A stretch of DNA of 64,000 nucleotides, taken from contig CM059621.1 in assembly GCA_030435675.1 (NCBI GenBank), positions 3,100,001 through 3,164,000 of the forward strand. The letters are read 5' to 3'. The notes under the pieces are model-generated. The model was not told the DNA's origin and ran no database searches. It saw only the letters and a list, made by a program, of their open reading frames with translations. Source of the DNA: Steinernema hermaphroditum. Taxonomy: Eukaryota > Nematoda > Chromadorea > Rhabditida > Steinernematidae. Both the position numbers and the translations under genes were made by a program. Of the stretch, positions 35,414-45,484 are shown piece after piece (position 1 is the first letter of the stretch; every line of letters starts with the position of its first letter).

Positions 35414-35872
35414 CCATCATGTTATACCGTATGTAATGCTGTGTATCATGCATGCGAAATTGTATTAAATATTGATTACATCGGCATGTACAAATTGTGC
35501 CCTACAAAGTTGTCTTCACTATAACCATCAGCAGTGAAATCTTATAAGTGATTGTCATTCGACAGTTTCCCGTCTGAATCACTTTGCTGTAAACAAGATC
35601 AGCATCATGCTGGTCAAGACCATATTCTGGCCGCGATTACACTGCAACTAGAAAGAAACATTTTGATATTTGCCAAAGAGGAATCTCCTCATGTTTAACA
35701 AGACAAGAACAAGTTAGGCAACAATGCCGTGTCCTGTTTAATCACCCCACATAACAGAACACTTGTCTCGTCGCGCCCTTGTGTTCGCCAAAAGTAACTC
35801 AGCACCCACTGTGTTTACTGTCTTCTTACGTCACCAGAGTTTAAGGAACGCCCTGACCACATGTTACCTTTC
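35414..35872. other. Interval without recognised gene
   Basis: Nothing supported apart from the promoter of the following peptide gene at its right end. Confidence 0.4.
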
Positions 35873-35880
35873 CGTATAAA
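35873..35880 (+). promoter_or_regulatory. TATA box of the Gly/Trp/Tyr peptide gene
   Basis: CCGTATAAAAGGATGG; TATAAAA lies about 50 bases before the ATG at 35928. Confidence 0.5.
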
Positions 35881-35927
35881 AGGATGGAACAGAATATCGT
35901 AGTCACCACCGGACTATTCACTCCAAC

Positions 35928-36229
35928 ATGAAGGTCTACTTTGCTATTCTTCTTGCTGTTCTCGTCTTGGCAGCTGCCGTCTGCGCCGAAGAGAATCATT
36001 TCGACGATGACGTCTCCTCCAGGTACTGTACCATAGGCTGACCTAATTTTGTCATTATGTACCTTTCAGAATACGTGCCAAGCGATGGGGCTACGGCTAC
36101 GGAGGCTGGGGAGGAATGGGTGGAATGGGATGGGGAAGAAGGTGGGGAGGCTGGGGCGGCTATGGCTACGGAATGGGTGGAATGGGAGGTTGGGGCGGCT
36201 ACGGATACGGCTATGGATGGGGTCGCTGA
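35928..36229 (+). CDS. Secreted Gly/Trp/Tyr-rich peptide (YARP/caenacin-like)
   Basis: Exon 1 (35928-36022) gives MKVYFAILLAVLVLAAAVCA, a signal peptide, and an acidic pro-part EENHFDDDVSS. A 47-base intron ends at 36069. Exon 2 gives RIRAKRWGYGYGGWGGMGGM, then GWGRRWGGWGGYGYGMGG and GGYGYGYGWGR. The dibasic KR before WGYGY and RR inside suggest processing; the terminal GR could provide a C-terminal amide. Family knowledge: nlp/cnc peptides of C. elegans with GYGG repeats are induced by infection and act in the epidermis. Overall make-up fits this group, with more Trp and Met than usual. AATAAA near 36318. Confidence 0.75.
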
Positions 36230-36484
36230 TTGTTCAACTCCATATTTCAAGACAGTATCTGCGATTGTAAAGCTTCAAGCCGAGATATTGCTCTGATCTG
36301 TTCAATCACTTTACAGAATAATAAAGTCCAAAAAATGTTAAGCTTCTTGCCGTTTCTTCACTGTACACTGTGCTCATCAGTGTCTCACGACAAAGCTAAA
36401 TATCTTTGAAACGTAAAGCAACATTTCATGCTTTCAATTATTTATTGAAGTTATCTTCCAGAATATCTGGATTTTTTTCTGACG

Positions 36485-36958
36485 TTAGATGGAAGGAATG
36501 GCCTTCTGAACACCTCCGGCGATGTTTCCAAGATTTCCAGCGACGCCTCCGACGTTTCCGAGGCTTCCGGCAACACCACCAACTCCAGGAAGAGCGCCAG
36601 CTACGTGCAGATATGGGTTCAAAGTGCGAATAGTCGACTTACTGATTCCACCAAGGCTTCCGTCTCCAACGCTTCCGAGAAGAGCGTGAAGAATGCTCTG
36701 AAGAAGAGACGAAATGGTGGCTAGAAGACTCTGAACGACGCCGAGGTTCACACCGCTGGCGGCGCCCTGAGCATTTCCGAGGACACCACCCACGACGGGG
36801 AGACCACCGAGGACTCCACTCAAGGGAGCGGTGAGTCCTCCTACGACGGGAAGACCACCAAGAAGGCCACCGGCGTTTCCAGCAGCTCCACCAAGAAGGC
36901 CCCCTTGAGCGAAGACGGTGGCGACGAGCAAAAGAGAGGAGAGGACGATGGTCTTCAT
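36485..36958 (-). CDS. Gly-rich secreted protein, family H copy 1
   Basis: Signal peptide MKTIVLSSLLLVATVFAQ, then GGLLGGAAGNAGGLLGGLPV, VGGLTAPLSGVLGGLPVVGG, a helical stretch VVQSLLATISSLLQSILHAL, and a C-terminal LGNVGGVAGNLGNIAGGVQK. A likely 42-base intron lies after GSLGGI (GTAAGT..GCAG) and its retention keeps the frame. Related in style to family G (same signal, GLPVVGG, LL-rich helix). Secreted; role not recognised. Transcribed away from copy 2. Confidence 0.7.
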   Translation of the reverse strand: MKTIVLSSLLLVATVFAQGGLLGGAAGNAGGLLGGLPVVGGLTAPLSGVLGGLPVVGGVLGNAQGAASGVNLGVVQSLLATISSLLQSILHALLGSVGDGSLGGISKSTIRTLNPYLHVAGALPGVGGVAGSLGNVGGVAGNLGNIAGGVQKAIPSI

Positions 36959-37336
36959 GATTCCAACTGTTGATTGGATGGAACTGACTTGCTGTGATTC
37001 CTTTTGTACGGTTGGGGAAACTCATTTGCATAGGGGCCATGTTTGCCACGAAATTGTCGTACAAAACAAAAGCGCTGTCCGATTATGCAGATTTTGTTTT
37101 TAACGGAATGTTTTCGAGATCCCTACCCTCAAAAATAATGCTGGGTCAAACAAAACAATGACAATCTCAAACGTACTCGGTGGTAAATAAGATTTGCTTA
37201 ATCGGACAGTGCCTTTGTCCTGATCGATCGTTCGATTATATTCAAACGCGGCAAACAGCTGATATGCTAATGTCTCCCTCAAGCAATACAAAAGGGATCA
37301 CAGCAAGTCAGTTCCATCCAATCAACAGTTGGAATC
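36959..37336. promoter_or_regulatory. Bidirectional promoter region of family H
   Basis: Both starts are preceded by the same leader, CAGTTCCATCCAATCAACAG then TTGGAATC, and a TACAAAAGG(G/A)ATCACAGCAA module about 55 bases before ATG. The copy 1 side is the mirror image of the copy 2 side. TACAAAAG is shared with the family G promoters. Confidence 0.55.
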
Positions 37337-37810
37337 ATGAAGACCATCGTCCTCTCCTCTCTTTTGCTCGTCGCCACCGTCTTCGCTCAGGGGGGCCTTC
37401 TTGGCGGATCTGCTGGAAACACCGGTGGACTTCTTGGTGGTCTTCCCGTCGTAGGAGGACTCACCGCTCCCTTGAGTGGAGTCCTCGGTGGTCTTCCTGT
37501 CGTGGGTGGTGTCCTCGGAAATGCTCAGGGCGCCGCCGGCGGTGTGAACCTCGGCGTCGTTCAGAGTCTTCTAGCCACCATTTCGTCTCTTCTTCAGAGC
37601 ATTGTTCACGCTCTTCTCGGAAGTGTTGGAGGCGGAAGCCTTGGAGGAATCAGTAAGTCGTCCGTTCTCGCTCTGAATCTATATCTGCATGCAGCTGGTG
37701 GTCTTCCCGGAGTTGGTGGTGTTGCCGGAAGCCTCGGAAACATCGGAGGCGTCGCCGGAAATCTTGGAAACATCGCCGGAGGCGTTCAGAAGGCCATTCC
37801 TTCTGTCTAA
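37337..37810 (+). CDS. Gly-rich secreted protein, family H copy 2
   Basis: Near-identical to copy 1 in the signal peptide and first 90 residues (GGLLGGSAGNTGGLLGGLPV and onward). The probable intron at about 37651-37692 (GTAAGTCGTCC..GCATGCAG) is 42 bases without an in-frame stop, so both spliced (GGI-T-GGLPGVGG) and retained (adding SKSSVLALNLYLH) forms are possible. Ends QKAIPSV and TAA. AATAAA at about 37864. The head-to-head arrangement and matching leaders suggest shared regulation. Confidence 0.72.
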   Translation: MKTIVLSSLLLVATVFAQGGLLGGSAGNTGGLLGGLPVVGGLTAPLSGVLGGLPVVGGVLGNAQGAAGGVNLGVVQSLLATISSLLQSIVHALLGSVGGGSLGGISKSSVLALNLYLHAAGGLPGVGGVAGSLGNIGGVAGNLGNIAGGVQKAIPSV

Positions 37811-38844
37811 ATGGCGTGATGCCAAGGATACCTATCCTTGATTTGTGGATGGTTTATTCAAAATAAATAAAACATTATGATTTTCTTGAAGTTACACAGG
37901 TTTGATGAGCTTTCTAGAGACAACATCAAGCCTGGTAGGAAGCGTCAAACAAATAACTGTAGTGTTAGAAATGAATCCTGGAGATTGTCGAATAGATTGT
38001 CGAATCGCTAATGAAAGCCTAAGCAACCTAAGCAACTGCGTTTTCTTCGCAGTGCTCTGTATTGCTCGGCAGTGAGGAGGTAAGAAAAAAAGGAAGCGAT
38101 GCATCCGACGATGCCTTGCTGCTATATTGATGACACCCACGAATGTGAGCGTATCGAAACCGATCTTCCGAAAGAAATTGGATACAGATCAATGCGACAA
38201 ATTCTGAGGAAATCAATATGTATGATAAGTACAAGAGCAGAATCCGAGCTTCGATTTCTTGAACTAAAGGTATGTCATGTTTCTGAGAATTTCTCGGACC
38301 TTTAACTTAACTAGAAAGCTTTTGCACAACATTACGTACACCCGGCCCTTTATGGCTTGTTCTTGGTGGGGGTGAGTTGTGCAAAGATTATGAAAAATAG
38401 AATATCGACCTTACAGGGCTGGTTCTCGAAAATTATAGATTCCCAGTAGTTGGACGGTCGAACATTCTTATACAATAACTCAGAAATAGTTTAAATGCTG
38501 GAGTTCAAAGGCTGATATTTTGATATTTTAGGTATACTTTCGGCTCCGACAGCAATGAAGAACTTCACCAATTGCCACTTGGATTTGTGTCGTCGAATCA
38601 CTAATCTGATGGATTTCAAAGTCGGATCGATTCGACGAACTAAAAGAAAATCATATTCGTTTTCACTCTCGTGTATCACGTGCCACAGTGTGGTCATCGA
38701 ATAAGATCTATCCCGATGTTTGAACACTTATCCTGTCCGTTCACCAAAACGCCTCTTTCTGCAGACTTTGTGCACTCAAGGCTGAAATCGCAATTACAGT
38801 CTCGTCTGCACCGTTCCATATGATACCAGTTTCACCATCTGCGC
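37811..38844. other. Interval with unassigned short open frames
   Basis: Open frames on the minus strand near 37892-38234 and 38491-38727 (the latter includes DFLLVRRIDPTLKSIRLVIR) have no recognised domain and no clear splice partners. Not annotated as genes. Confidence 0.35.
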
Positions 38845-38906
38845 ACTTCCTAATTCGCGCATATTTAACGAAGCTCCCTGTGTGGTATTCATCATCTTCT
38901 TGTATC

Positions 38907-39501
38907 ATGTTTCTCGTAGCTCCAGCTCTTCTCCTCATCTTAGTCGCTTCCACTGCTCAGGGACTGTTCTTCCCTCCAGCACCGGCTGCTGCTCCTCCAG
39001 CGGGAGGAGGCGGATGCTGCTGTCCTCCTCCTCCACCTCCTTCTTGTGGAGGAGGCTGCGGTGGAGGAGGTGGTGGAGGCTGTTGTGCCCCACCTCCTCC
39101 ACCTCCTTCTTGCGGTGGAGGCTGTGGTGGTGGAGGAGGAGGCTGTGGTGGAGGAGGAGGCTGTGGTGGTGGTTGTGGAGGCTGTGGAAGAAAGAAGAGG
39201 AGCGTTGACCTCGAGCTCCAGTGCTCTGATCAGGCACTTCTGAAACTTCTTGAAGAGGTTGCTGGCATTCCTTATTCGCTGTCACTGATTCCCTCTTTAG
39301 AGCTTCGATGAGCACGACCATGTCGATGCGAATAAGCTGCAGGCGAAGCTTCTTGCCCACGGAAAGGAAGCGAATAAGAAGTATTTCGCGTACTGTCGAG
39401 ATTTAGAGAACCACACAGAGGAGTCAAAGGAAATATTTGTATCCTCCGAGTCGTGCACCTATCACAAGGCGGATACTGTTTGCAGCGTTTTCGAACTGTG
39501 A
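38907..39501 (+). CDS. Ground-like domain protein with Gly/Cys-rich region, copy 2
   Basis: Signal peptide [19 protein letters not shown], then [20 protein letters not shown] as in copy 1, a Pro/Gly/Cys region with two [15 protein letters not shown] units, basic site [10 protein letters not shown], and [13 protein letters not shown] 43-base intron (39258-39300, GTTGCT..TTTAG) joins exon 2: [56 protein letters not shown]. Ground-like domain with conserved Cys. Same promoter element and gene structure as copy 1, 5.4 kb away; the hAT insertion lies between them. Probable extracellular matrix or signalling protein. Confidence 0.85.
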
Positions 39502-40379
39502 CTTGAAACTGCATAGTATGGTTTGAATTTTATGGAGATGCTTGGCAAAATGCCCTTTGCAATATGTAAACATTTAATGGAATGAACGTACCGATTTAAG
39601 AGAAGACGTCCTGGGCCACAGAGACTCATGAGAGAAACAAGCATATCGGATGTAGACAATTCTTAACGTGTCCAGCATGATTGATAGAGTAGCTAAAACC
39701 AATACATCACATCGCATACACAAATGATCACAGATCGCACAGTTATCACATCGCAATTCATCACTTATCCACGTGTTAAATCGACAATTTTTGGCAAGCA
39801 TAAACGAACCCAACATAAAACACTCGTTTTTTACATGCAAAGCCTTTTGTACAAATAAGAGTATCACCTTCACAGCGACCTTCATTGTGAGAACTACCCA
39901 TTCAAGAGTCCGTTTATTTTCGGAGTTACCTATGGCTCTGCAACGGTTGAAAGCTCGTCCCTTTCCGATTATTGCCGAACTGTTCTTCCGTGATGTTTGC
40001 TCGTGTTTTGGCGTTCTTCGTTATCTCTTACGCACGAGCCAGAAATAGCTGCATTAGCTCAGCGGCACCCTGAACGCTTCGAACGCTCCATTCTTTAAAG
40101 ATCACGTGATGCCTTGAGTAAATATGTTTTGAGCTGTTTAACGCTTTTCAGCCCATATAGCATTTGCCAGTTTGAAACGTTGAGCCTCTGAGTAATGTGG
40201 ATTTCTTGGGATAAAGCTACAATTTTAGTTAAAAATTGGTATGAGGAAGGATCGCCGCAACTTAGATATTGGTATATGGACACATATGCTGATGAAAGGA
40301 CCTTACCTAGCGGATGAACCGAATTTCCTTGAGGAGAAGGAATACAGGGCTGCAAGGACATTAGGGCTATTGTATGTCA
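39502..40379. other. Interval without supported gene
   Basis: A minus-strand frame at 39885-39574 (MKVAVKVILLFVQKALHVKN) has several Cys but no recognisable family or splice structure. Confidence 0.35.
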
Positions 40380-40784
40380 AACCTCTGTAGAGTTGGCATC
40401 GGGTCGAACCCAAAAATCCTCATTTTTTTGCAGTACGGACCAATTTTGAAGTCCAATCGAGAAACTTCCAAGTGCGCTGGCTTCGTCCCAACGTCGCGGC
40501 CCAGAATAGTCAAAAAATTTGACCGAAGAACGAAAAAATCCATTCAAAAATTTTCAGGTTCAGATTTTCGGGTTCAGATTTTCGGGTTCGGGTTCGGGTT
40601 TTTCGGGTTTCACCCCTAATTGGACCTTGTTTTGTTGTTCGGTCAAACTTTTTTGATTATGCTGGGCCGCGACGTTGGGGCGAAGCCAGCGCACTTGAAA
40701 GTTTCCGTTTGGACTACAAAATTGGTCCGTATTGCAAAAAATGCGAATTTTCGGGTTCGACCCGATGCCAACTCTAAACCTCTG
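40380..40784. mobile_element. hAT-like foldback MITE, 389 bp
   Basis: 40388-40776 has inverted ends TAGAGTTGGCATCGGGTCGA / TCGACCCGATGCCAACTCTA, flanked by the direct repeat AACCTCTG (40380-40387 and 40777-40784). The arms are long: GTCCCAACGTCGCGGCCCA recurs inverted at 40665-40685. The centre is a GGGTTC/TTTCGGG simple repeat. No coding capacity. Confidence 0.85.
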
Positions 40785-40865
40785 ACATCCATGTAATAAC
40801 TATTCAACGACTGCTGTGACCCACATGTGGCACATCTGGTTACAGTAAAAAGCGTCGAAAAGCGC

Positions 40866-41135
40866 CTATCTGTGCGATCTCTGCCATAAGAAACCAGCGA
40901 GCCAAAAGCGGACTGCCGCCAGTGATATCAGGAGCAAAAACCAGAAGCCCATTACGCAAATAGATGCAACCAATCTCGTCTTTTGCTCTCTTAATTTTCG
41001 GTCACGACAGCTTCGCGTAAAGTCCACCCTGGTCAGACCACAATCCCTCTTGAATCGTGCACGTGACGAAGACGTAGACACGAAAGTCGATGACGTGGAG
41101 GAGGAAGACGGCGACATGCCGTCAATAAAACACAC
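40866..41135 (-). CDS. Possible small single-pass membrane protein
   Basis: Open frame of up to 89 codons; a start at the inner Met (MSPSSSSTSSTFVSTSSS) is also possible. A Ser/Thr-rich then basic N-terminal half precedes a strong membrane segment (VASICVMGFWFLLLISLAAV) and a short tail LWQRSHR. No family recognised; the frame could be fortuitous, but the basic-then-hydrophobic design is coherent. Confidence 0.3.
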   Translation of the reverse strand: MCFIDGMSPSSSSTSSTFVSTSSSRARFKRDCGLTRVDFTRSCRDRKLREQKTRLVASICVMGFWFLLLISLAAVRFWLAGFLWQRSHR

Positions 41136-41512
41136 TTTTTACTTTGCTCTGTGATTCACCCGCCCTGATAGCGCCCCCAGCTTGTGGGTTTGTTTGCGTT
41201 CCGGCTCATCTTTAAACCGCCTCGCGATTCCGCGCCTCGTTTAGTCCTCGCTTTAGGGCATGGCGGGACGTTGCGATCTGACACTGTTTACCTTCCCCTA
41301 CTTGGCCGCGGCTTATTGTTTGCTTTTTGCATCGATTTTGGTTTCACATTGCAACTGTCTGTCTTGAATATGTGCTGTGAGAAATTTTTTGTTAATGTAT
41401 GCAGCGCTAGCGTATACCTACAAGACAATATTAGGACATTTTATGCGATAATGATAGTGACAATTCCTAGTTGAAAGTAGTCAGCTTTCGGGACTGAATA
41501 TGATACTATCAC

Positions 41513-41518
41513 TTTCAG
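41513..41518 (+). promoter_or_regulatory. Putative spliced-leader acceptor, Pmp3 copy 1
   Basis: TTTCAG 15 bases before the ATG at 41534. Copy 2 has TTTTTAG at 43251-43257, 8 bases before its ATG. Confidence 0.4.
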
Positions 41519-41533
41519 AATAACCATTGAACC

Positions 41534-41771
41534 ATGCCCAGCTGCTGCCTTCTGATCGCTGCTATCCTCCTACCCGTGAGCTTAGCTTCTTCTGACAAAC
41601 ACTGAGCATGACTTTCAGCCCCTAGCGGTGCTCATCCATAGAGGCTGTGACAAGCACTTCTGGATCAACGTCATCCTAACCATTCTTGGATGGATACCCG
41701 GACTGCTCCACGCGATCTACGTTATCTACTACATGGAGCAGTGCTATGACGATGACGATTCTTGTTGTTGA
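41534..41771 (+). CDS. Pmp3/UPF0057 membrane peptide, copy 1
   Basis: Two exons: 41534-41575 (MPSCCLLIAAILLP) and 41619-41771 (PLAVLIHRGCDKHFWINVIL, TILGWIPGLLHAIYVIYYME, QCYDDDDSCC). Two membrane helices with the LGWIPGLLHAIYV signature define the Pmp3 family (plasma membrane proteolipid 3 / RCI2). Family knowledge: about 55-residue proteins of the plasma membrane linked to membrane potential and salt/cold tolerance. The intron splits the first helix at Pro-Pro. The acidic DDDDSCC tail is an addition over copy 2. Too short to appear in a length-filtered gene scan. Confidence 0.9.
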
Positions 41772-43250
41772 ACTTCTCGGTGCCTATTGCTTTGCCTATC
41801 TGTACAATCGCTGTTTGAGCTTTACTTTCATAAATTTTTAACACATATCACATCCTTTTTCCAGCTGATGCTAAATTTTTCGATCTTCACGATCGTTTTT
41901 CGATGCATGGATGTCTGATCTGGAATTTTTGGGGTTGCTTCGGAACAATAGACTGGTGAATCATCATACATTTTGTCGCCAAAGTAAGCGGCATTGATGG
42001 TTGCAAGGAACGTCGATGGTTCTTATATCAAATGGTCCATTTTTGTACTTTAGTTGCTTTACAAATTAAGTGATGAACACGATTTTTATTTGCATAGAAA
42101 GCCACCATTTTTTGGGCGTAACATTGCTTCTTCGATGTTTGTGTGTTCTTAGAGTAAACATCTCTCTGTGTAAGTAACCTTCACTCCGTCCAATACGCCC
42201 ACTAAACCTCATAGTTAGCTGATGATTAACAGTTAGACCACCCACGTTCCTCGCGAGCATTACGTTATCTCCCTTCAAATCTGATCGAGAACGAGTCCGG
42301 AAGGGTTGACGTCACAAATTGAAGTCGGAAATAGACGCCAAATGTCGAAAAATAACCTGTAAGCACACAAAAAGTGCGACTACTCGACATCCCACATTTT
42401 TAGGTTTACCTCCGCAGTGGCTTTCCATTTTGAACTCGAAGATTAATGCCTGTTGTTCCTGTCTTAGCTATCTGCCTGTCATCTGATTTGCACTCGTCCA
42501 GAAATGGGCACCACTCACCAGGAAAGACGTTCAAGTGCCAGATGCGGATCGATTGGGGGCTGATAGGTACTGCGGTGGGCAGTCGCGCGCACACCGAATC
42601 CCGTGCCCTCAATCAAGATTCGCTGCTTAATAGGTTTGCTTAAGTCCTTCTTTGCTGTCAATGTTTTGTTATCGTTTTCGCTGGTCGCCGCCCTTTTCGA
42701 ATCGTATATGTGGGATTTTCAGAGCGGCGTGCGAACAACAGGGGAGACGGTGAGTCAGCATACAATCGGAAACACCATCCATTTTGCACTTTTGGAAGGA
42801 AGAGAGCTGTGGCAAACGTCCGAAAATTCGTTCTATTCTGATAGAGCTACATTGTCAAAAAGCCATTCCTTTTTTTTTCATCTGTAACCAAACAGATAGG
42901 TCCGATGCATTAAGCGGTGCGCGATATTTTCGAAAGGTCCCACGAGGAACCGCTTGGCGGGAAACATTGCAAACGTCGCGCAAATGGTTACAATCGCGAC
43001 AAACACTTTCCGGTCGCGGGCTGTTTGTTGATTTTGAGGTTCCAAGGAGATGCATCCAAAGGCCAAACTTGTTTCTGAATTAATCGAGGCATCGCTTTGG
43101 CGAGAACAGCTGATATAAACATAATTCTATTGTTTCGTACTGATATTTGTGATAATATCCGTTCATTTACATCCCCCTCCCGTTCCTGTTTCCCTGGAGG
43201 AAAATACTTATCGTTCGTTGGATACAAAGTCATTCCTACATAGTCACCTG
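41772..43250. other. Interval between the two Pmp3 copies
   Basis: No gene is supported. Plus-strand frames near 42603-43083 (LLSFSLVAALFESYMWDFQS) lack recognisable features. Confidence 0.4.
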
Positions 43251-43265
43251 TTTTTAGATCTTACC

Positions 43266-43483
43266 ATGCCTAGCTGCTGCCTTCTGATTGTCGCCATTCT
43301 CCTCCCTGTAAGTTTATTTTAACTTAATCTCCATTCATGAACACTTTTAAGCCCCTGGCCGTGCTTATGCACAGAGGCTGTGACATTCATCTTTGTATCA
43401 ACATCCTTCTAACCATCCTTGGTTTCATCCCCGGGCTGCTCCACGCCATTTACGTCATCTACTACATGGAGCAGTGCTGTTAA
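43266..43483 (+). CDS. Pmp3/UPF0057 membrane peptide, copy 2
   Basis: Exons 43266-43307 and 43352-43483 give MPSCCLLIVAILLP and PLAVLMHRGCDIHLCINILL, TILGFIPGLLHAIYVIYYME, QCC. Same exon structure as copy 1, 1.7 kb away, same strand: a tandem duplicate. Ends at QCC without the acidic tail of copy 1. The upstream acceptor-like TTTTTAG suggests trans-splicing. Confidence 0.9.
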
Positions 43484-43811
43484 GAAGGGCGATATCCTTT
43501 GGACATGTTTGCATAATTGGCGGTCATAATTGATGTTTGAGCTTTCCTCCCGTAAATTCCTTTCCATCAAGTTATCGGTTGACGACGTTTAAAGAACGCA
43601 CGTTCGGTAATAGCATCTCGTTATCTTTTGTGCCGAAGTGTCGCCGTACGAGATGACCGTGGCGACGGAACACGATTTTTATGGAAGCCCCAAATGATAA
43701 GTGATTGTGCACAGAAGTAACGGTTAGGGATCGGCACACCCAGCTAATATTATGTGAGTTTTATAATTACTGAATGCAGTTTTACATACCATTTTCATAG
43801 TCTTACATACG

Positions 43812-44571
43812 TATACTCGGATTAAAAAATTGCTGACATTTTTTCGATTTGGTCCCACAACGCTTTTTTTTGCGCGCGCCACGCCATCTTCGTGTGTGGT
43901 ACTGCATTTTACAATGGGAAATGCAAATCGTCTGCATGTTTGGACACTTTTGACGGGGATATCAAACGAATCTCAAAATTCTACAAGCAAATCAGTATTG
44001 CCTGGTTAATTGCGAGTCGATTGAGCCCAAAATTGTCGAAATTGAACGCGTGCACAAGAAGTTATTCACATTTTCATCGCCAGATGCCGCGATATCAATG
44101 CACAAACCATGGTTTTGTGGTGTTTCGCCGGTTTCTTTTGGAGGTTTCGCAGAAATATGGGTTGGGGCTACACAGGACGAGTCGAGAACTGTCCTGATCG
44201 AGAAATTTGGGAAACTATTTTGGCACGAGATTCTTTCATATCACGGTTCGTCGACGAGGGGAATAGGGGGTCAGGAGTGGAACTGTTGTAACTTCCGCTA
44301 TACTACTGTGATCTCAATCCGATAAAGATGTTCTGTACCGGGGAAACCTCCAAAAGAAACCGGCGAAACACCGCAAACCAGGCAATACTGATTTGCTTGT
44401 AGAATTTTGAGATTCGTGTGATATCCCCGTCAAAAGTGTTCAAACATGAAGACGATTTGCATTTTCCATTGTAAAATGCAGTACCACACACGAAGATGGC
44501 GTGGCGCGCGAAAAAAAAAGCGTTGTGGGACCAAATCGAAAAAATTTCAGCAATTTTTTAATCCGAGTATA
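43812..44571. mobile_element. Foldback element with about 190-bp inverted arms, TA target
   Basis: The arm 43814-44006 is repeated inverted at 44377-44569, e.g. TACTCGGATTAAAAAATTGC at one end. TA flanks each end (43812-43813, 44570-44571). An inner inverted pair (TTTCGCCGGTTTCTTTTGGA near 44125 and its complement near 44350) extends the palindrome, interrupted on the left by about 105 unique bases. A TA target points to the Tc1/mariner group; no transposase. Confidence 0.8.
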
Positions 44572-44796
44572 CAATATGTACATACAGATAAGTGGCTAAA
44601 TTTTCCAGGTAATTTTAAAAATTCTATGCAAAATAAAGAGCTAACGGTTCATAACACGAAACCTTTTTCGTGTGAGCTGTTTTCAGTGGATCAGTACTAT
44701 GACTAATATGACTCACAAATCAGAGCTATAGTGCTATGATTTACATGAAAATACCATCAGGTAGTGAGACTTGAAACTGATCTGCAAACTGCCACT

Positions 44797-44875
44797 GGTT
44801 GGCTGATTGGTAGTGCGCTCGCCTTCCATGCTGGAGGTCGGGGGTTCAGTCCCTGATGGTGTACGGCAATTATTT
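44797..44875 (+). repeat. tRNA-like sequence (pseudo-tRNA or SINE head)
   Basis: TTGGCTGATTGGTAGTGCGC (box A) and GGGGGTTCAGTCCCTGATG (box B) at tRNA spacing. The acceptor stem pairs at only a few positions and the anticodon arm is poor. Confidence 0.4.
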
Positions 44876-45280
44876 ATTCGATATTCGAAGATCCTTGATC
44901 ACCGAATCGAATATATCGATATTCGATTATTCGAAAAGAATTATTCGATTCGACTCAAAAACCCTTGTTATAAGACAGACAAGTTAACATGAGAACTAGC
45001 GAATTCAACCTCCTGTACAGTGGAATACGGAAACACACAGACTGCTTGTGGCAAATTTTCGCATTCGTCAAAGTTTAAAGAGTAAAGCGATTGACAAAAA
45101 AAAATGGCTTTTAAAAAATGGCTTTCAATTAAATTTCTCAGCAATTCAAGATGCGATCAATGTTAGGCCTCACCTGTGATCCCAACGGGTATAATTATGA
45201 GCTTGAACACGAGTCCACCAACGGTGTTATCCATCCCCAATAGCTCGTCCACGGACAATTCATCTCCGACAACTGATTAG

Positions 45281-45391
45281 GTTCCAGTCAGAGTTGTGCG
45301 GGTACCGAAAGTTCGGGTACCCGACCCGAAAAGCCAAAACCAACACTCAAACCCGACCCGAATACCCGAACCCGCCAACTCTGGTTCCAGC
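45281..45391. mobile_element. Tiny hAT-like MITE, 95 bp
   Basis: 45289-45383 has imperfect inverted ends CAGAGTTGTGCGGGT / ACCCGCCAACTCTG, flanked by GTTCCAGT (45281-45288) and GTTCCAGC (45384-45391), a 7/8 target duplication. The inside is a GGGTACCCGACCCG-type simple repeat. Ends resemble those of the element at 40388. Confidence 0.7.
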
Positions 45392-45484
45392 TCATGCTCA
45401 TTTTTGGTTTCATGACTTCGTTGATACAGTGGTGCCAATGCATTTACTATCCTTTTTTTATTGTCAAGTGCTGTCACTCGTGTT

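Noticed and set aside
39574..39885. Minus-strand 103-codon frame with several Cys
   Set aside because: No signal peptide cleavage pattern, domain or splice structure that I can support.
44797..44875. A functional tRNA gene
   Set aside because: Box A and B are good but acceptor and anticodon stems do not pair; listed only as tRNA-like.
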